Of a DNA stretch of 64,000 bases, positions 60,462 to 64,000 are shown piece by piece. The notes under the pieces were generated by a model. It saw nothing but the letters and a program-made list of their open reading frames with translations. It did no database searches and was not told where the DNA came from. A program made the position numbers and the translations under genes. Within the stretch, counting starts at the first letter, position 1. Every line of letters starts with the position of its first letter. The stretch spans positions 1 to 64,000 of the forward strand of contig JBJEPS010000026.1 of NCBI GenBank assembly GCA_051881355.1, read 5' to 3'. The stretch comes from Fimenecus sp051881355 (lineage in GTDB: Bacteria; Bacillota; Clostridia; Oscillospirales; Acutalibacteraceae).

Positions 60462-61736
60462 ATGGCTTCTCCGCTTGCGGACAGACTCCGCCCCGAACAG
60501 CTTGTCGATATGGTCGGGCAAACACATTTGCTCGGCGAAAATATGCCGCTCCGCAACATCGTGGAGTCCGGCACGTTGCCCAATATGATTTTTTACGGAC
60601 CGTCGGGCACGGGTAAAACCACGCTGGCGCGCATCATCGCCAAAACAACCGACCGCACCTTGCGCAAATTAAACGGGACAAATGCCTCAACGGCGGATAT
60701 TAAAGAAATTGTCGGGGAGCTGGGCACCCTCGCCGCGCCGAACGGTATTTTACTGTATTTGGACGAAATTCAGTATTTCAACAAAAAGCAGCAGCAGTCA
60801 CTTTTAGAATATATTGAAAACGGCGCGATTACGCTGATCGCTTCCACCACGGAAAACCCGTATTTTTATGTATACAGTGCGATTTTAAGCCGTTCGACGG
60901 TGTTTGAATTCAAATCGGTTACACCCGAGGAGATTGTGCCCGCCGTAAAACGCGCCTTTTTGTTTTTAGAAGAGGAACAGCACATAAAAATCGACTTTAC
61001 CGATGAAATTTGCCTGCAAATTGCCACAGCCGCGGGCGGCGATGTGCGAAAATCTTTGAATTTTGCCGAGCTTGCGGTGCTTGCCATCAAGCCCGATGAA
61101 AACGGAAACAAGCAAATTACCGCCGAAGCGGTTACGGCGATTACGGGCAATAACACATTTCACTATGACCGCGCAGGCGACGAGCATTACGATGTCATTT
61201 CCGCATTTCAAAAATCCATGCGCGGGTCCGACCCCGACGCTGCGCTGCATTATTTGGCACGACTGCTGGAGGGCGGCGATTTGCCCTCAGCGGTACGGCG
61301 GTTAATGGTTTGCGCGTGCGAGGATGTGGGGCTTGCCTATCCGCAGATTATCCCGATTGTGAAAGCCGCATGCGATATAGCACTCGCTGTGGGGCTGCCC
61401 GAAGCGAAAATTCCGCTTGCCGATGCGGTCGTGTTGGTTGCGACCTCGCCGAAATCCAACACAGCGCACGACGCGATTTTTGCCGCGTGTGAGGACGTGC
61501 AAAAGGGAAATTACGGGCGAATTCCGCGCTGTTTGCAAAATATGCATTATGACGGGGACGATGTGAAAAACAAGGGGCAATTCTACAAGTATCCGCACGA
61601 GTACCCGAACCGCTGGGTCGAGCAGCAGTATCTGCCCGACGCGCTCTTAGGCAAACAGTATTATCACTTCGGTGATAATCGTACCGAACAGGCGGCAAAG
61701 GCGTATTGGGACGCGATTAAAGGCGGCGAAAAATAG
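60462..61736 (+). CDS. rarA: Replication-associated recombination protein RarA
   Basis: 424-residue AAA+ ATPase acting at stalled replication forks. Walker A FYGPSGTGKTTLA, Walker B LYLDEIQYFNKKQQ, sensor region STTENPYFYVYSAILSRS and the C-terminal tetramerisation part (GDEHYDVISAFQKSMRGSDPDAALHYLARLLEGGD) are all typical of RarA/MgsA. The ribosome binding site lies in the HAD 3' end, so the two are coupled. Confidence 0.94.
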   Translation: MASPLADRLRPEQLVDMVGQTHLLGENMPLRNIVESGTLPNMIFYGPSGTGKTTLARIIAKTTDRTLRKLNGTNASTADIKEIVGELGTLAAPNGILLYLDEIQYFNKKQQQSLLEYIENGAITLIASTTENPYFYVYSAILSRSTVFEFKSVTPEEIVPAVKRAFLFLEEEQHIKIDFTDEICLQIATAAGGDVRKSLNFAELAVLAIKPDENGNKQITAEAVTAITGNNTFHYDRAGDEHYDVISAFQKSMRGSDPDAALHYLARLLEGGDLPSAVRRLMVCACEDVGLAYPQIIPIVKAACDIALAVGLPEAKIPLADAVVLVATSPKSNTAHDAIFAACEDVQKGNYGRIPRCLQNMHYDGDDVKNKGQFYKYPHEYPNRWVEQQYLPDALLGKQYYHFGDNRTEQAAKAYWDAIKGGEK

Positions 61737-61761
61737 TCCGTCTCACTTAGGAGTATTGCGT

Positions 61762-63249
61762 ATGAAAGAGAAAGCACCCAAAGAACCGAAAATCCGTTCC
61801 GTACAGTTCAATTTTGTGATGAACGCGATTTTAACCGTTTCTTCCATTATTTTTCCGATGATTACCTTTCCGTATGCGTCCCGCGTGCTGTCGGTGGCGG
61901 GGTACGGCAAGGTTTCGTTTGCAACGTCTGTACTGACCTATTTTGCCATGTTCGCCTCTTTAGGCATACCGAATTACGGTATTCGCGCGTGCGCGCGGGT
62001 GCGTGACGACAAGGTCAAGCTTTCGCGCACGGCGCAGGAACTGATTATTATCAATTTAATTACTTCGGCAATTACTTATGCTGCGTTTTTTGTGTCGCTG
62101 TTCTTTGTGGAGCGCTTTCAGCAGGATAAAACGCTGCTCATCATCAACAGCGCCTCGATTATTCTAAACACTTTGGGCGTAACGTGGCTGTATTCGGCAC
62201 TCGAACAGTATTCCTACATCACGGTGCGCAACATTCTTTGTAAACTGCTGTCCATTATTTTGATGTTTATTTTTGTGCATAATCCGTCGGATTATGTGAT
62301 TTACGGCGCGATTGCTATGGTGGCGTCGGGCGGCTCCAACCTACTGAATTTTCTCAATATCCGCAAGCTGATTATCGTAAAGCCGCTGGGAGGGTATCAT
62401 TTCAAACAGCATCTTAAACCGATATTTGTTTTTTTTGCCACCTCGGTTGCCATCAGCGTGTATACCAATTTGGACACCGTGATGCTCGGCTTTATGACCG
62501 ACGACACGCAAACCGGACTTTACAGCGCGGCAGTCAAGGTAAAAAATCTGCTGTGCAGTGTGGTTTCCTCTTTGGGAACGGTGCTGTTACCACGGTTGTC
62601 TTTGTATGTGCGCAACGAGGAGTCGGACAAGTTTTACGAAACGCTTTCCAAGGTGCTCAATTTCTTACTGTTAATCAGTATGCCGCTGACGGTGTATTTT
62701 CTGTTTTTTGCACGCACTTCCATTTTGCTGTTCTCAGGTGCGGAATATGAGACGGCTACCCCTGCCATGCAGCTTTTAATGCCGACGGTATTCTTTATCG
62801 CCTTAAGCGGGTTGACAGGCAATCAAATTTTGGTACCGCTCGGTCGGGAAAAAGCCGTGATGGTGTCGGTGATTTGCGGCGCTGTGGTGGATTTCGGACT
62901 CAACTGGATTTTTATTCCGAAATGGGGCGCGGCGGGCGCGGCGGCGGCAACCATGGTTGCCGAATTGGTGGTGTTGGTTGTGCAGCTTTGTTTCCTGCAA
63001 AAGACGGCTTTGCGCGTTGCGCGCGGCGTGAAATACCGCCCGATTTTGATAAGCCTTTTGGGCGCAACCGTGACCGGCTTTTTGTGCCTGCGGTATTTGC
63101 CGATTTCCTCGTATTTTTGGATGCTTGCAGTCAGCGCGGTGCTGTTCTTTGGGGTGTACGGCGTGCTGTTGCTTTTGCAAAAGGAAGCATTTTTGACCGA
63201 GAATTTGCAGTTGGCTGTGGGGTTTGTCAAAGAGAAACTAAAAAAATAA
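61762..63249 (+). CDS. Polysaccharide flippase (Wzx/MATE-like)
   Basis: 495-residue integral membrane protein with about 12-14 hydrophobic segments, typical of the oligosaccharide flippase group (polysaccharide biosynthesis, MOP superfamily). N-terminal RSVQFNFVMNAILTVSSIIFPMITFPYASRVL is the family's first-helix pattern. It likely moves lipid-linked capsule or cell-wall sugar units across the membrane. I start it at 61762 because AGGAG is nine bases upstream; a frame open to 61672 only overlaps rarA. A GH43-like lipoprotein gene follows. Confidence 0.88.
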   Translation: MKEKAPKEPKIRSVQFNFVMNAILTVSSIIFPMITFPYASRVLSVAGYGKVSFATSVLTYFAMFASLGIPNYGIRACARVRDDKVKLSRTAQELIIINLITSAITYAAFFVSLFFVERFQQDKTLLIINSASIILNTLGVTWLYSALEQYSYITVRNILCKLLSIILMFIFVHNPSDYVIYGAIAMVASGGSNLLNFLNIRKLIIVKPLGGYHFKQHLKPIFVFFATSVAISVYTNLDTVMLGFMTDDTQTGLYSAAVKVKNLLCSVVSSLGTVLLPRLSLYVRNEESDKFYETLSKVLNFLLLISMPLTVYFLFFARTSILLFSGAEYETATPAMQLLMPTVFFIALSGLTGNQILVPLGREKAVMVSVICGAVVDFGLNWIFIPKWGAAGAAAATMVAELVVLVVQLCFLQKTALRVARGVKYRPILISLLGATVTGFLCLRYLPISSYFWMLAVSAVLFFGVYGVLLLLQKEAFLTENLQLAVGFVKEKLKK

Positions 63250-63265
63250 TACGGAGGGGAATCCA

Positions 63266-64000
63266 TTGAAACGATTTCGGAAGTCAGTGGCAGGATTGAT
63301 GGCAACAGTACTTTTCTTACTGTGCGTTTCAGGGTGCAGTGCGCCGAAAACACAGGCGGTGCAAAAGACGCTTGCGGGTGACGCGCAAAGTTTTGATGAC
63401 AGCAACGGCGTTTCTGTGCATGACCCGTCGTTATTTCGTGCACAGGACGGAACATATTATGTGACGGGTTCGCATATTGCCTCGGCAAAAAGTGCGGATT
63501 TAATCCACTGGAGCACTGTTTCAAGCGGTGTGTTTGACAGTAACTCTACCTTGGTTTTTGAGGGGGAAACGCTGCGCGGCGCGTATGCAAAGGCGTTTGC
63601 TTGGTGCGATGGTGCGCAGAACCTTTGGGAACGCACGGACGAAGAATGGGAAACCAATGTTTGGGCGTCGGACATCATTTATAACGAAGCGATGGGCAAG
63701 TATTGCTATTATGCCTGCACTTCGGTTTGGGGGACAACGGCGTCCGTGATTTGGTTTGCCACGGCAGACAGTCCCGAGGGAACATTTACTTTTGCAGACA
63801 CGGTTGTTTACAGCGGCTTTAACAAGCGGGAGCGTTTCGGAAAGCCGCGCAACGAAATGCACTATTCCTTTACCAATCTCGGCACGCTGATTGAAAACGG
63901 CGTTTTTACCGAAGACGAGATAGAAAATGCGCCGTGGTACAATGAAAACGGCGACTACGATTGCACCTACGGCAAATATCCGAATGCGATTGACCCTGCG
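63266..64000 (+). CDS. GH43-like glycosidase lipoprotein, 3' truncated by window end
   Basis: Open to the end of the window (245 residues seen). Start is TTG at 63266-63268 with GGAGGGG upstream. The N-terminus carries a lipobox (LLCVSGC), so it is a lipid-anchored extracellular enzyme. VHDPSLFRAQDGTYYVTGSH is the GH43 first catalytic Asp strand of the five-blade propeller, and YPNAIDPA at the window's end matches the second acidic motif (NAIDP) of GH43 arabinanases and xylosidases. It probably trims plant or host polysaccharide side chains. It forms a unit with the flippase just upstream. Confidence 0.8.
   Translation, partial: MKRFRKSVAGLMATVLFLLCVSGCSAPKTQAVQKTLAGDAQSFDDSNGVSVHDPSLFRAQDGTYYVTGSHIASAKSADLIHWSTVSSGVFDSNSTLVFEGETLRGAYAKAFAWCDGAQNLWERTDEEWETNVWASDIIYNEAMGKYCYYACTSVWGTTASVIWFATADSPEGTFTFADTVVYSGFNKRERFGKPRNEMHYSFTNLGTLIENGVFTEDEIENAPWYNENGDYDCTYGKYPNAIDPA

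Noticed and set aside
1..64000. CRISPR array, transposase, prophage or rRNA operon
   Set aside because: No regularly spaced repeats, no cas, transposase, integrase or phage structural genes, and no rRNA sequence were seen; the palindromic repeats are dispersed and irregular.

Overview
The window reads as a contiguous piece of chromosome from an anaerobic, low-to-mid GC Firmicute of the class Clostridia. The best guess is the Oscillospirales/Ruminococcaceae, but this is inferred from gene content, not from a 16S gene. Supporting signs are strong Shine-Dalgarno sites, sigma-A type promoters (TTGACA/TATAAT), abundant intrinsic terminators, the NifU-like/GGGtGRT pair, a glgB-C-D-A glycogen operon with a separate GlgD subunit, a dockerin-bearing secreted hydrolase, a class II aldolase, and Bacillus/Clostridium-type gene orders (infC-rpmI-rplT, plsX-rnc-smc-ftsY, nadD-yqeK-rsfS).

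Layout. 1-3.9 kb: membrane proteins (DUF2238-like, PAP2), the NifU-like/GGGtGRT operon, and a small gene behind a LexA-type operator. 4.5-10.3 kb: glycogen synthesis operon glgB-glgC-glgD-glgA. 10.3-14.6 kb: acetyltransferase, second PAP2 protein, DUF3048 lipoprotein, and a LysM-G5-M23 cell-wall hydrolase. 14.8-23 kb: a 42-aa protein gene with its own promoter, an unknown gene, fba, murA, lexA (with two LexA-like sites in its promoter), a candidate small RNA, gdhA and a YkuD L,D-transpeptidase. 23-25.4 kb: sortase, surface-protein substrate and membrane-protein operon. 26.6-50 kb: a nearly unbroken + strand housekeeping block: ddl, DUF1934, argS, infC-rpmI-rplT, RNA methyltransferase, dprA, topA, trmFO, plsX, rnc, a radical SAM gene, smc, ftsY, rdgB, yhbY, nadD, yqeK, rsfS, leuS. 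Many of these overlap by 4-35 nt. 50-57.4 kb: secreted esterase, PHP-domain protein, tRNA-Thr, small proteins, a dockerin hydrolase and an S1-domain protein. 57.5-58.3 kb: an AT-rich SLOG/XRE divergent pair that looks acquired. 58.4-64 kb: membrane-anchored sensor-like protein, HAD phosphatase, rarA, polysaccharide flippase, and a GH43-like lipoprotein cut by the window end.

Functions combine into carbon storage (glycogen), envelope construction and remodelling (MurA, Ddl, LDT, M23, sortase, flippase, PlsX), translation (IF3, L35, L20, two tRNA synthetases, tRNA/rRNA modification, RNase III, RsfS), and genome maintenance (LexA, DprA, TopA, SMC, RarA, RdgB).

Intergenic DNA is unusually rich in dispersed palindromic repeats built on GGAACGAC/GTTGTTCC and GGGGCG/CGCCCC arms. 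A second palindromic family carries GAAGAATCTC. A 114-bp exact direct repeat begins inside the smc stop region. No CRISPR array, transposase, rRNA or phage module was seen. The most novel-looking items are the LexA-controlled 84-aa protein, the candidate small RNA upstream of gdhA, the FtsY with an acidic C-terminal extension, and the SLOG/XRE pair sharing overlapping -35 boxes.
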